From positions 744,001 to 808,000 of the forward strand of contig JAPXFQ010002620.1 in the NCBI GenBank assembly GCA_028564705.1: a stretch of 64,000 nucleotides of DNA, written 5' to 3'. Numbering within the stretch: the stretch's first letter is position 1; each line of letters starts with the position of its first letter. The notes beneath the pieces were generated by a model, which worked only from the letters and a program-made list of their open reading frames with translations, did no database searches and was not told the DNA's origin. The stretch comes from Apricaphanius iberus (taxonomy: Eukaryota > Chordata > Actinopteri > Cyprinodontiformes > Aphaniidae). Both the position numbers and the translations under genes were made by a program. Below are positions 23,669 to 36,475 of this stretch, piece by piece.

Positions 23669-23835
23669 ATTTTTCCTGGGTGGAAGTGATTCAAGATAGC
23701 ACAAAACGCCAGGCCATTCCTCCAGGAGGTGCTGAAGTTGGTGATCTTCACTCCTTTGTGATCCTTGGTTACATCCTGACACCACTCCAGGAGAGACCGA
23801 CTGGAGGTCACTAAGGAGGGACTAGCCACAGTATT
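23669..23835 (-). CDS. ehbp1l1: ehbp1l1 exon, N-terminal half of CH domain
   Basis: The exon encodes [20 protein letters not shown], then [20 protein letters not shown], the signature first half of a type-2 calponin-homology domain of the EHBP1/MICAL type. The acceptor is TATGTTGTAG and the donor is AAAAT|GTAAGAAA (phase 2). The split Ile codon joins to the next exon as PGK-I-NFEML. Confidence 0.95.
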
Positions 23836-24043
23836 CTACAACATATAAATTAAAATATAGATTGAACTTGAAAGAACTAAAGCTATAAAGTATAATAATA
23901 AAGACCATTGCTACTTTGTACAGCACACCACTTCTGGGAAACTCCTGACCGTCAAAAACCACAGTATAGATCCTAAATATCTTTATCTTAGAAGTAGTTC
24001 AATACAATAAATAATAACTAATATTTATGTGAGAATTTAAGTA

Positions 24044-24148
24044 CAGGCCAGAAGTTTGGACACACCTTCTCATTCAGTGCGTTTTCTTTATTTTCATGAC
24101 TATTTACATTGTAGATTCTCCCTGAAGGCATCAAAACTATGAATAAAT
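24044..24148. mobile_element. Tc1/mariner end fragment
   Basis: It begins caggccagaagtttggacac after a TA, a fish Tc1-like terminal sequence. No matching second end was found, so it is truncated. Confidence 0.65.
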
Positions 24149-25141
24149 ATCTCCGCAAATTTTTTCAGTCGCACGCAATTCGCTGCTTTTTATTTGGGAT
24201 TGTGACAAATCAGTCCAAAAATGTGCTACAACTGAACCACTCCTTGGCTCTCATTTATCAAACGTTCGTAGATACTGTTCTATATTTTATCCTGTGAATG
24301 AAATTTACAATGTTCGCACAGACAGTCAAAATCCTGATCCTATCAATGTGCGATGGCCAGTCGTACACATGTGCATACCTAGGTGCTTGTGCCTGTTTCA
24401 GTAATTTGAATAGAGTAGGGTTCCTACAATTTTCTTCAAGTTAAATTCAACCTTTTTAAGACCATTCATATAAAAACCTAATACCTATGTCCCGGCCCCA
24501 TAAAGCAAGAAAAACAACAAACAAAATCCTTGAAGTTGTGATGAAAAAAATAGCTCTGAATAAAAAAACAGCTCAGCAGAAGCGCTTGTCGACCGCCGCA
24601 AAGAAATAACAGTCTGGTGCGAACAGGTGGAGCAGTGGATAGAACAGGATTTTCCTGATCGTGCCGCTCCTGTGGGTGGTGTGAAACAGGCATAAGTGTC
24701 TAGGCTAATTGGTCATGTAACATTGCATATAACAGAAGCGTATACGCACACAAGTTGAGTCTATCAATATAGGTTGTTAATTAATCAGAGTAAAAAAGGT
24801 TTATCCTTACTTTGAAATGCAACAGCAGGTCCTATGCAGTTGAATGTCCCATAAGCCCAGATATCTGGATTGAAACTGTCCCTCATCCCAGAAGCAGAGG
24901 TGCACATCCAATGGTTTGTTTTTAGTGGACTCGATAAGACTCTCATCAAACATCAGAACGAATGCCAATTTGTTGACTTTGGACACAAATTCCTCTTTAA
25001 TGTGAATTAAGGCTTTGACTTTTGCCCAAAAATCATATTTGAAGTTTGTTTATTACTATTAATATTTGAATATACGTATATTCATTATATTTTGACCATT
25101 AAATGTCTTCAGAAAGACTGATATTTGCATGAAACTTAATT
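24149..25141. other. Intron sequence, nothing recognised
   Basis: The stretch is AT-rich, with no supported gene and no clear repeat family. Confidence 0.45.
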
Positions 25142-25262
25142 TACATACGTTCTGTCCACCAGAAGGCAGTGTGGACGGTGGACGCTACCCCACAATGCAG
25201 CTGTAGCCCCAAAATCGTAGAAGAGGAGTGACCTCGGTTCCTGAGGAACTGTAAACCATTGA
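25142..25262 (+). repeat. Unnamed dispersed repeat, copy 2
   Basis: This is the inverse partner of 540-660. It lies about 100 bp upstream of the L2 fragment here. Confidence 0.5.
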
Positions 25263-25359
25263 CACTGCCGCAATTTCTGCATATAAATATAAAAGTGTTA
25301 CTGATTAATTGTTTTTTGACAACTGATTAAACATTTAAGTTAATAATTTAATCTTTAAC

Positions 25360-27354
25360 GGAACCACAGGCAACCTTATAGGAACAGCTCTAGGCTGGTT
25401 TAAATCTTATTTGTCTAACAGATTTCAGTTTGTTCAGGTAAATGATAAATCTTCCTCAACCTCAATAGTAACTTGCAGAGTACCACAGGGTTCAGTGCTT
25501 GGGCCGATTCTTTTTACTATATATATGCTTCCTATTGGTAAAATAATTAGGCAGCATGGGATAAATTTCCATAGTTATGCAGCTGATACACAGCTATATC
25601 TATCCATAAATCCTGATGAATCCAATCAGTTAGGTAGACTACAGGCATGTCTGGAAGACATAAAAATGTGGATGACTTCTTACTTCTGAATTCTGATAAA
25701 ACAGAAGTTGTCGTCTTTGGACCATGATCTCTGAAAAAGAAACTACTTAGTCAACCCCTTCACCTGGGCGGCATTAAATTAGCCTCCAGTAATAAAGCAA
25801 AGATCCTCGGTGTAATTTTTGACCAAGATATGTCATTCACATCTCACATTAAAGAAGTCTCTAGAACAGGGATCCTCAAGTCCAGGCCTCAAGGGCCGAT
25901 GTCCTACCAGTTTTAGAGGTGTCTCTGCTCCAACACAGCTGATTCAAATTCTCTAACTTCCTCCTCAGCATTGCAAAGTTCTACAGAGGCCTGATAACGA
26001 GCCATTATTTGATTCTGGTGTGTTGTACCAGGGAAAGAACTAAAACCTGCCGGATACCGGCCCTCGAGGCCTGGAGGTGGGGAACCCTGCTCTTGGATTT
26101 CCTTTTTTCACCTTAGGAATATTGCAAAAATTAGAACCATCCTGTCCAGGAGTGATGCTGAAAAACTAGTCCATGCCTTTGTTACTTCAAGGCTGGATTA
26201 CTGTAACTCTTTATTATCAGGTAGTCCACAGAAAACAATTAAAAGTCTTCAGTTATTCCAAAATGCTGCTGCTAGGATTCTGATGAATATTAAAAGAAGA
26301 GATCACATTTCCCCTGTTTTAGCTTCTCTTCACTGGCTCCCAGTGAGATCTAGAATAGAATTCAAGATCCTCCTTCTGACATATAAAGCTCTTGATAATC
26401 TAGCTCCATCATACATAGGAGACCTGATTGTTCCATATGTTCCTAACAGAGCCCTTCACTCTCAGACTGCAGGACTACTGGTAGTCCCTAGGATTTTTAA
26501 AAGTAAAATGGGTGGCAGATCTTTCAGTTATCAGGCTCCCCTCCTATGGAACCAGCTCCCAGGGTTGGTTCGTGAATCAGACAACTTGTCTATCTTTAGA
26601 ACTAGGCTTAAAAGTTTCCTCTTTGACAAAACTTACAGTTAGAAATATGTTAATAGGCAGTTAGAGACAGGTTAGACAGGTAGCTAGGAAGAGACAGGTT
26701 CATGTGAGTAGTCAGGTATAGTGTCAAAAGCTAGGAAGAGATAGGAAGAGGTAGAGTAGCTAGTTAGAGATAGATTAATGTAAGCCAGGTATAGAGTGTT
26801 AGTAGCTAGGTCTCCTAGTAGCTAGGAGACAGGTTAATGTTAGTAGCTATGCTGCTTTAGGCTAGGCTGTTGGAGGACATTATTAGAGTCTCCCCAACTG
26901 CATGATGTGCTGTCAGGTTCAAGCGCTAACCTGTTTTCTCTTAGTCTCTTCTAATAGTGCTCTTGACCCGCCCTGCTTGACGACCCTGACTAAGATGGCA
27001 TCGCAGTGACGGAAAGTTCTCCACGTCCTGCAAAAAATTTCTGCATCAGTTCTGTTGCTCTTTCTGTGTCTCTGTTCTGTATTCTCCAAACCACAGACGG
27101 TCTCGGCAGATAACCGCTTATGCTGAGCCTGGTTCTGCCGGAGGTTTCTTCCTGTTAAAAGGGAGTTTTTCCTCTCCACTGTCGCTTCGTGCTTGCTCAG
27201 TGTGAGGAATTGCTGAGAATTACACGACGCAATCTTCTGTGGTTCTCTAATTTCTAAATTAAACTTTGTATTGTAATAACTCTTCTTGTAAAGTGTCTTG
27301 AGATGACATCTGCTGTGAAACAGCGCTATATAAATAAACTGAATTGAATTGAAT
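25360..27354 (+). mobile_element. L2-type LINE, 3' half
   Basis: It encodes GTALGWFKSYLSNRFQFVQV, VPQGSVLGPILFTIYMLPIG and HSYAADTQLYLS. The catalytic YADD is changed to YAAD (25576-25587). It continues with [40 protein letters not shown] and [16 protein letters not shown], with the stop at 26640-26642. A 3' UTR of about 700 bp follows, ending in gcgctatataaataaactga and a (gaatt)n tail. The 5' half is missing. A hAT-type MITE (25867-26089) interrupts it. Confidence 0.87.
25867..26089. mobile_element. hAT-type MITE, 223 bp, inside the L2
   Basis: It begins cagggatcctcaagtccagg and ends cctggaggtggggaaccctg, roughly inverted ends. Flanking 8-bp words ctctagaa and ctcttgga match at six of eight positions, as expected for an aged hAT duplication. 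Confidence 0.78.
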
Positions 27355-27869
27355 TATGTAACGTAAAGATCCGGCAAAATGGTGGAGCAGTAAATCCGAT
27401 TTCATGCCAACTCGCTTGTTTGCTCGGAATCTAAATTGAAAATGTTTACAAGAAAACACGTATACAAAACCTTATTCCCATACAGGTTTCAATATTAAGA
27501 GATCCCTAAAATGTGCAAGAATATTTTTTATTTTAAAAAAATTAGAATTATATTTGATTAATGAAGTTCTGAGTCAAAGCCCTAATGGGAATAGCTAAAC
27601 AAAACTTGACTATGTAAGCCGTTTTGTCAGACGGAGACACGAGCTGCACCTGTGTCAGCATGACCAACGTACATATGCATCTTGGCACCCTGATAATATG
27701 AACATGCACAACAGCTACGTGTATCCCTATATCCCTAAAGCACACCAAACTGTTTGGTAACAGGTGTAGGTCAGACTCAAGCTCAAACTTTGAGTGACCC
27801 TTTCAAAACAGACAAAACAATGTGAAAAACGAAATTATTGTTGACAAAAAAATCTATAACGGATGATTA

Positions 27870-30182
27870 AAGTTAAAGATAAAACACCTGCTCCACTCCT
27901 GCGCTCCACTCTGGAGCTGTTGACATCTCTCTGAAGAAATCTGAAATTCTAAGGAAAGACTTCTTGGATTTACTCCAGTACTTTAACAACCACAATGTAG
28001 AACTTCACATATCTGGACCAATTCCAGCAATGCCCTCAGATGAAGGACATCATATTAATAAGAAAGGTCAGAAGGTTTATCTCTTGAATTTGTTGTCCCA
28101 TGTGAACTCACCGCCCTGTTCTAAAACCGAGGTAAAAAACGTCAGACTCAGCTCTCATAGTGTCAGCTGAGACACACAGCGGACGCCAACCAGCTGGAAC
28201 ACACAGTAACCATGACGTCCTCACACCTTCTAGTGATAAGCCCGCCCGGGAAATATCAGCTGACTGTAAAACAATGCTGGTTGATTACCTCCAAAAGAGT
28301 TTCAGCATCTCTGTGCAGAAACACAACAGCTCAAACACCTGAGTTACGTCACCCCCCAACAACTTCAGTTCCAGCAGCGACTACAGTGACTCCAACTGAC
28401 GTGACCATGCAGATTCAACTCTACAGAAAATGCTTCCTGGGCCAACACTAACAGTTCCAACAACTGAATCATTAAAGCCAGTGATTATTAAAAAATAAAT
28501 ATTATCGAATCTGTACAAAATATAAGATCTCAATCAGGGAAGTCTTTCCTAATCAGTGACTACATCATTACACATGATATACTCTATTTCTCTCAGAAAC
28601 TTGGCTAGATGAAAATACAGAACAAACCGTACTAATAGAGACTTTCCCAACTGATTATCACTTCATTAGTGAGACCAGAAAAAAACAAAAGGGGTGGTGG
28701 TCTTGCTACAATCTTTCACCAAACACTAAACTTTAAAAAAGTATCACTCGGCGAGTTCGGCACCTCTGAATATATAGCTACTGAAACAAATGAACCAAAC
28801 AAAGTCCTATTTGTAAATATATACAGACCACCAAAACCTAAAACAAACTTTTTTAACGATTTCAATGACCTTTGCTCTGCAATATGTCTAGACTATGACC
28901 ACATAGCAATTGTGGGAGATTTCAACATCCATACTGACAAGCCCCAAGATAGTGGAACAAAAGCACTAAATGACGCCCTTCATAACTTTGAACTAACCCA
29001 ACACATTAATGAGCCAACACACAACCGAGGACACACTCTGGACCTACTTATTAGCAAAGCCAAACATATCTCTAGCATTGCCGTAACTGATATTGCATTA
29101 TCTGACCACTTCTGCATCTCATTTAAAAGCACCATCCAAGTCAACATATCTAATCAGAGGAAAACCACTGTTAAAAACGCTTCCTTAATAAAACTCAGCT
29201 GAAAACTTTAAACTGATATACCCTCTAATCTTGTCTAAATCTACAACATCCACCAAAACACATTCAGTAGACAAACTGACAGATTAATTTCTATCCAAAA
29301 TCTCAGACATGAGGATTAGATTCCGCCACCTAAGGTTAAAAATGTCTCTAGAAAAAAGAAGTCTCCGTGGATAAGCAATCCAGTGGTATGTAATGAAAAA
29401 AGGGAGTGCCAATGTGCCAAGAGAAAATGGCGGAAAACTCGACTCCAGGTTCATTATGAGATATATAAAGATAGACTGAACAATTATCAAGTAACCTTGA
29501 TGGGTGCAAGGGAACCATTCTTTTCTGAGATTATTTACAAAACCTACAATAATGCTAGGACATTATTTGCTACAGTGGAGAGACTAACTAATCCTCCAGT
29601 GACAATAACCCCTGAACTAAACTCCAACAGGGCCTGTAAAAAATTTGCCAGCTTCTTTACTGAAAAGATCTTGAAAATCAGAAGGTCAATCAGTACATCA
29701 GCTCCAACCCCAATACCTACTATGAGTCCAATTAACACCCATACAGAGAAAATGACTCATTTCCAAATAATAAATCAATCGAGCTTCGATGAAATTACTG
29801 AGAAACTAAGCTCTAGCACCTTTGGTTTTCTTAAAAAAGGTCCTCCCAGCCATCAGGGAGGATCTGATCAAAATAGTTAACTCATCCCTCCTATCAGGTG
29901 TTTTTCCACAAGCTTTAAAAACAGCAGATATCAAGCCAATTCTAACGAAGAAGAACCTAGACAGTACGTTAATGCAAAACTACATATCGATCTCTAATCT
30001 CCCATTTATCTGTAAAATTATTGATAAAGGTTGTGTTCCAACAGTTAAACAGCTTCTTAACAATGAACAACTGCTTTGATTTTTATCAGTCTGGTTTTTG
30101 TAGGTACCACAGCACAGAGACTGCCTTTTTCAAAGTTTTCAATGACATGCATACAAATACTGACCGTGGTAAAACCACAGTA
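27870..30182 (+). mobile_element. L2-type LINE, 5' and middle part
   Basis: The ORF1 remnant contains HISGPIPAMPSDEGHHINKK, resembling the end of the SGNH esterase of fish L2 ORF1. The endonuclease (28669-29202) includes NIYRPPKPKTNFFNDFNDLC, IAIVGDFNIHTDKPQDS and ALSDHFCISF. The RT begins at about 29820 (GVFPQALKTADIKPIL, FYQSGFCRYHSTETAFFKVF). An L1 follows from 30183, and L2 sequence resumes at about 33690. Multiple frameshifts and stops are present. Confidence 0.85.
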
Positions 30183-33100
30183 CGAGGGACTTCCGGCAGC
30201 GCCATGTTGATTTAAGATGGGAATTCTTACGCTGTGCTGAATATCCACCATATAAGGCAACATTTAAACCAAAACCCGGCAAGAAAATATCCAATAACAC
30301 CACGAAGACGAATACCACCGAGAGATTATCCAGATATCAGTACAGAAGCAAGGGAAAAGACCAGAAAAGTGATGGAAACAATGGAGGCTAACAAGCCGGC
30401 TAATTTCTTAGCCAGCTACCAAGGATAAGGCTAAAGAGGCCGGGAGTACCATGGAAGACATGTTTCAAGCTATTCTTGATTCTAACCGTGAAGTAAGGGT
30501 AGATAGCCAACAGATGAGGAAAGACATGAAGGAGTTTGAAGGCCAGACAAACTAAGCATTTACAAGGCTCAAAACCTCAATGGGAGGTTTAAGCTCACAG
30601 CTAACGATGCTAGAAAAAAAGAGTTGTTGATGCGGAGCAATGCATTGGCAACACAGAGGAAAAGATAACAAATCATGGAAAAGCTATCTGATTTCTTATT
30701 GCAATACGAACAAGAACTGGCAGAGCGATGTGAGGATCTCCAAAACCGAGATAGAAGGCAGAATCTAAGGTTACATCAGGTCCCTGAAGGAAGTGAGGGT
30801 TTAATTATTAGGATTTAATTAGGATTTTATGGATGATATAATTGAGGTCAGCTATATTATCAAGGGTCTGGGAAACCCACTTAAAAGAACAAAAATTCTC
30901 AATCAACTCAAAGCTTTACAATGCTCAGTGGCAATGTTACAAGGGACTCACTTATCTGAGAGAGAACATCAAAAGTTAAGAAGAAATTGGGTGGAACAAA
31001 TATATAGCTCCTCTCATGCAGTAGGGAGGAGAAGGAGAGTGGCTATATTATTTAGAAAGAATGTTTTCTTCAACTCTGAAAAAGTAGTGAAAGACAAGGA
31101 GGGCAGATACATTATGGTGATTGGCACAACTGATAAAAATAAATTAACTTTTATTAAACGTGTATGCTCCAAAAAAAGGAATGTCCAAACTTCTTTTAAA
31201 AATAGCCTCTGAATTGGCAGTTAAAGGGGAAGGATTGGTAGCAGTTGGAGGAGATTATAATTGCACACTAAATCCCAGTATAGACAGATTACCTACTCAG
31301 AAGGGACCCAGACCTAAAATATCAAATGCAGTTTTAGGAATGATGGAAGGACTATGCTTGGTCGACATGTGGAGGCATCAATAGCGCAAAGATAGAAACT
31401 ATACCTACTGGTCCCAAATTCATGGGAGTTACTCCAGACTAGATATGTTTCTTGTCCCTAGAACAGATGTTCATAGAGTGATAGATAGCAGGATAGAACC
31501 CATCACTCTATCAGACCTTGGCCCTGTTAAAATGAAAATAAATTTAAACCAACCAACAAACCAGGGAACACAATTTAGATACTGGAGACCTAATGTTTCA
31601 ATACTAAATGACTCCCTAATTCAACAAGAAATACGGGATAAAATAAAAAAAATACTTTGATATCAATGATACGAGGGATGTTACCGCTTCTACTTTATGG
31701 GATGGCGCTAAAGTTGTCATGAGGGAGCACAGTATACAAATCACTTCAACTATTAAAAAACTAAGAGAGGCGAGAAGAATTGAATTACAAAACACAAATT
31801 ACTAGATTAAAAAGAGAACAAAAAATAAGAAGAAAGCAAAACACATTAGATTTAATAAAAGAAGAGAAACAAAAATTAGATGACCTATTAACACATAAAG
31901 CAGAGGGGATGCTCAGATATGCTAAAAGAAACTACTATGAAAGAGGAAATAAAGCGAGCAGATTACTAGCCTTTCAATTACGGAAAGAGCAAGCAAGTCA
32001 TACAGTCCTTAAAATTAAACATCCTGACACAAACAAAGACTACTTCTCAACCAAAAGCTAAAGCAGAAGCATTTGCGGCTTACTATAAAAAATTATACAC
32101 AGGTCAAGAATCACTTGGCAAAAAGGAAAGAATAGATACATTTCTGGATTCGAATTAAGTAAATAAATTGTCACTAGAAGAGGCAGAAAAGTTATGCTTT
32201 CCTATAACTACATTGGAAACTGTGGATAGTATTAAAAAACGAAAAAATAAAAAATAATAAGTCCCCCGGCCCTGATGGGTTTGCAGGGGAATTTTATAAG
32301 GTTTTTATTACTGAGCTCTCCCCAATATTGTGTCAAGTGTACAACTATGTATTGAATGAAGGAGATCCCCCTGCAACGTGGTCAGAAGCTGTCATTACAG
32401 TTATACATAAAGAAGGAAAAGTACCACCCAAAGTGCGGGATACCGGCCCATAAGCTTACTATGTCAAGATCAAAAAATTTTGACCTCTATTTTGGCAAAT
32501 AGAATACAAAAATACATTAAAAAAACTATTCAACCTGGATCAAACAGGATTCATTAATGGGCGACAGGGCTTTAACGTCAGAAGGGCTCTAAATTTAAAA
32601 TCTATAGCTTATGGAAGGAAAACTCAAGCAATGCTTCTTAGCTTAGACGCAGAGAAAGAATTTGACAGAATGGACTGGAAATTTTTGGAACAAACATCAT
32701 TGTGAATTGGATTAAAGTTTTTTTATAAGAACCCAAGGTCAAGAGTAAGGGTTAATCGCAAATGCTCTGACTTCTTTAATCTGGGCCATGGAACGAGGCA
32801 GGGGGATCCACTCTCATCATTTTAATTTGCTCTTAATGTTGAACCCCTTGCAGAACTGATTAGAAGGAACCCGTATATTCAAGGAATAAAAGATGGAAGT
32901 AGACACAAACATAAGATATTCCTGTATGCAGATGACATACTATAGTTTATTGAAAACCCCATCTGTTCAATTCCATCCCTTTTACAAAATCTTTTGAAGT
33001 ATGGTCTATTATTGGGATGTAAAGTTAACTATAATAAATCAGAGGTGATGATGGTATCCGGGGCGTGGCCAAGCTAACTTGATGATATAGTGTAGATCAA

Positions 33101-33680
33101 AAAGGGGTTTCAGATATCTAGGGACTCCCCAAACCACACAATTGTACCAGACCAATAACAAAACTCTTTTGCCCACACTCAGAAATGACTTAACAAGATG
33201 GGACGTGCTCCCACTGTCCCTCATGGGTAGAGTAGAGGCGGTCAAAATGAACTTACTAACCAGACTCTTGTTTCTCTTCCGAGCTCTCCCAGTATGCTTT
33301 CCAACCTCAACGTTTCACACTTTAGACAGGCTTATGAGTAGATTTATTTGGCAAAATAAGCGACTGAGAGTGAGACTTAAAACGCTCAACCTTGGGAGGG
33401 AAAGAGGTGGACTCAACCTTCCTAACTTAAAATACTACTTTGGGCAGCACAACTAACAGCAGTGGCAGCTTGGCTTAATCACGATATAGAAGTATGGGTA
33501 AATTTAGAACAAAGCTTAACGCCAAACATTGATCTGGCCACATTAGTGTTTTTGGACAACCAGTTCCAGAGGAAACTAGTGATTAAAAATGTATGGGTAA
33601 AACACACATTAAAAATATGGGCTACAGTTCAAAAGAGAAGTAAAGGCTCAGCACCTGTCTCACGGGCCCTACAGATCACA
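30183..33680 (+). mobile_element. L1-type LINE nested in the L2, 3' end missing
   Basis: The 5' UTR begins gagggacttccggcagcgcc near 30183. The ORF1 relic has LQNRDRRQNLRLHQVPEGSE (about 30740-30800). ORF2 from about 30829 has an endonuclease (QGTHLSEREHQKLR, VGGDYNCTLNPSIDRLPTQK) and RT motifs KSPGPDGFAGEFYK, LDQTGFINGRQGFNVRRALN, GTRQGDPLSS and FLYADDIL (near 32920). Stops and frameshifts are frequent. It breaks off at KGSAPVSRALQIT (about 33676), without a 3' UTR or poly(A). Confidence 0.87.
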
Positions 33681-33687
33681 AAACACA

Positions 33688-34010
33688 AAAATCATATGCA
33701 GTGTTCCCCAGGGCTCCATCCTAGGGCCCCTCCTATATAGCATCTACATGCTCCCAATAAGCCAAATTACAACCCAAATGCTATTAACTACCACAACTAT
33801 GCCGACGACACTCAGCTTTATATCTCAATTTCACCAGGTGATGTGGAATCCATCCAAACCCTTAATAAATGCACTGAGGAACCTAACAACTGGATGTCCC
33901 ATAATTTACTCCAACTGAACAAAACCAAAACCAAAGAACTTATCTTTGGACCCTGTGACAAAGTGGGTGAGAAACCATTTGTCCAGATCTTGATCTCTAA
34001 GTTAGCATTT
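33688..34010 (+). mobile_element. L2-type LINE, continuation
   Basis: It resumes with the RT stretch CSVPQGSILGPLLYSIYMLP, a frame-shifted YADDTQLYISISPGDVES and NWMSHNLLQLNKTKTKELIF. About 50 residues of RT that should lie between 30182 and here are absent. Confidence 0.8.
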
Positions 34011-34740
34011 TTCAGATGTAGCCATACATCATTCAGTAGTCTGCAAACATTGAATATTCCAGGTTTGTTTATGTTTTGCATTTTACAGATGATTGGATTT
34101 TGGTTTAGATCTATTGACAAGTTTTGTTAACACTTTATTTTTTGATCTGTCTTGTTAATTTTTACTTTGTTTGAAATCTTACCAACTTGCCTGTTTTCCA
34201 GAGGCTAAAGGAGGAAGTGCTGGCTCACTTCCTGTATGAGTAGATTCATGTTTGCTGATGTCACAGGTAGGAACCAGGTGAAGAGGAGAGATGAAGACTA
34301 GTAAAAGTTGTTGAAAGATCAGCTTTAGGGTTTTCCTTGCTGTACTTAATTGTATGTTTGATAGCAAACTGTAATGGATGCCATCAATGTGTGTTTTTGG
34401 TTAATGGTGTACACAAGCTATAATATGTAGATGATATTTGTGTTTAATCTCACCTCTGGAATGGAATGTGCTAATTGGAACTAGTTTTGGGAGATGGTTC
34501 CAGAGAATATAAGCAGAAGAACTTGGTGGCTCAAGGAGGGAGGCCCAGGTCAGTGTAGCTGAGTGCACTTGATGTTAATTTTTGTTGCCAGTTCAGTAAT
34601 GTTTGTTTTTTACCAGTTTACATTTTGAGTACACTTTTGGGATTTTTGTGACTATTTTTTGCGTCACAGACCGGGCCAACATCTGCCTACTCCCTTTCTT
34701 TGACCTCTTTGGCCAGACTATCCCACAGACCCAAAAAAGA
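34011..34740. other. Intron sequence, nothing firmly recognised
   Basis: It may include parts of unknown repeats. There is no coding similarity. Confidence 0.4.
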
Positions 34741-34748
34741 TGGACTAC

Positions 34749-35912
34749 TAGGGCTGGACAATAATTTGAAAGCAGTATTTATCGATCAACAGACATGTGG
34801 TGCGAAAGAAAGAAAAAAGGGGTAGATAAAAAAGTTCGAAAGAAAAAAAAGTTTCCCCTCATTTTTTCATTATACCCTATCAGGCAGCTTAATACAACAA
34901 TCATTACTTATTCCAAACGAATCATTAACAATGACCCATGCAGCTCTGTCAGCCACCCTGTCTCTTTTCAAACCACGAAAAGGATGAAATGATTTGAGCT
35001 GAAACAGAATTTGTTAATAGCCCCTAACCGAACCATCACTGTAACTTCGCAGTGCTCAGACGTCACAACAAGGCAGCAGTGGAGGATGTTGTTTTGGATA
35101 AATGTTTCAGTGGTTCCGGTAAAGGTTACATCCCGTTTTGAATCGATCCTCCACGCACTGAAACGATAAACGTAGCAATAATGAACGAAATATAAAACTA
35201 CGATCAGCTGTTTTAAGCAGGACTCCCCTCTCCCAGCTCGCTACGAATCTCTTACAGAGAGACACAGGAAACTTACCCAGGTCGCGTCACACTGCTAACA
35301 TCTGTGGCTGTTAAAAAGCGCCCCTCGGTTCTGCTCCCGGTCCTCAGAAGCGAAAAAACACAAAAAAAAAACACAACAGGGGTTGGATAGACCTGCCGTC
35401 TTCGGCTCAGTGATTGAGCTGCAGTGTTCTGGGCTCCATCAACAATGGTGAGTAGCTACTTAGCTTTAGCTTTAGCCAACAGCTGAAGATCTGAAGTCAA
35501 TTTGAATAAGCTTTATTGAAAAACTTATCCAAAGGTTTCAGCCATTAATATTATAAAGTGTAATAAAAAGTTTAAAACATTAAAAAGCATAAAAAGAAGC
35601 CTTTAATTTAAATTACGAACATGATTAAAAAAATATACAATACAAAGGTCAATAATATTACTTTTCTTAGTATTTACTGATGTTACTCAGCTCTCTTGGT
35701 TACTTCAACTTACTTATGATAAAAATAAGTGTTTGAAAATTCATACATTTATTTCTGAGTTAAAATTAGTTAATTAAAGAATAAAAAAAATGACTGGGGA
35801 GGCACTTAAAATATATTTTTTACATTATGGGATTTTTATCGATAATTATCGATATCGATCAATATGACTATTTTTTAATCGATATGCTCTTTTTCTATAT
35901 CGTCCAGCCCTA
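34749..35912. mobile_element. hAT-type non-autonomous element, 1.16 kb
   Basis: It begins tagggctggacaata and ends tatatcgtccagcccta. The flanking 8-bp words tggactac (34741-34748) and tcgactac (35913-35920) match at seven of eight positions. The interior has tatcgataattatcgatatc near the right end and no transposase. Confidence 0.85.
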
Positions 35913-35920
35913 TCGACTAC

Positions 35921-36475
35921 ATATCAGTAATCACCTTAAATAGGTCAAACTAGAAACTAGAGGGTGACACAGGAATCAATTATCCCTCTCGTCCCATCCC
36001 GATCCCAAAAAAATACTCCCGTCACGTCCCAATCACGTGGCACCCCCCCAAAAAAAACCTTGTGCCGAAAAAATCCAGAGAGAAAGACTCCCGTCCTGAC
36101 CCGAATCCCGTAGATTAGTAATTTATCTCTAATGGCGCTCGCTCCCCCTGCCCCCCTTTAAACCGTAGCGTAGCACAGTATCAAAGATGGCATCTTTAAC
36201 CATATCCTGCATTCTCGTTGTTTGCACACCTTACCACGTCATGAATGGACTCGATTCGTCTGACTACCAAACTATTAAGATACACGCATTTTCAGTCAGA
36301 TATCATACGCTTACCAGTTTTTCCAGGTGGTGTAGCAACAACGTAGCAGTTTCAGTTTTGGTGCGTGCAGTGTATTAGACCAGATGGAATTCAACTAAAA
36401 ATAGTAATCTGTCATTTTGCAGCGGAGTTAATAACCACACACATTGGCACCGCATCGCAGCGTCACTTGTTAAAG
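35921..36475. other. Intron sequence, nothing recognised
   Basis: It contains ccgtcc/cccgtc-rich short repeats (about 35975-36110) but no gene. Confidence 0.4.

Noticed and set aside
24478..24693. Minus-strand 71-codon open frame
   Set aside because: It shows no splice-phase match to the host gene, no conserved motif and sits in repeat-like intron sequence.
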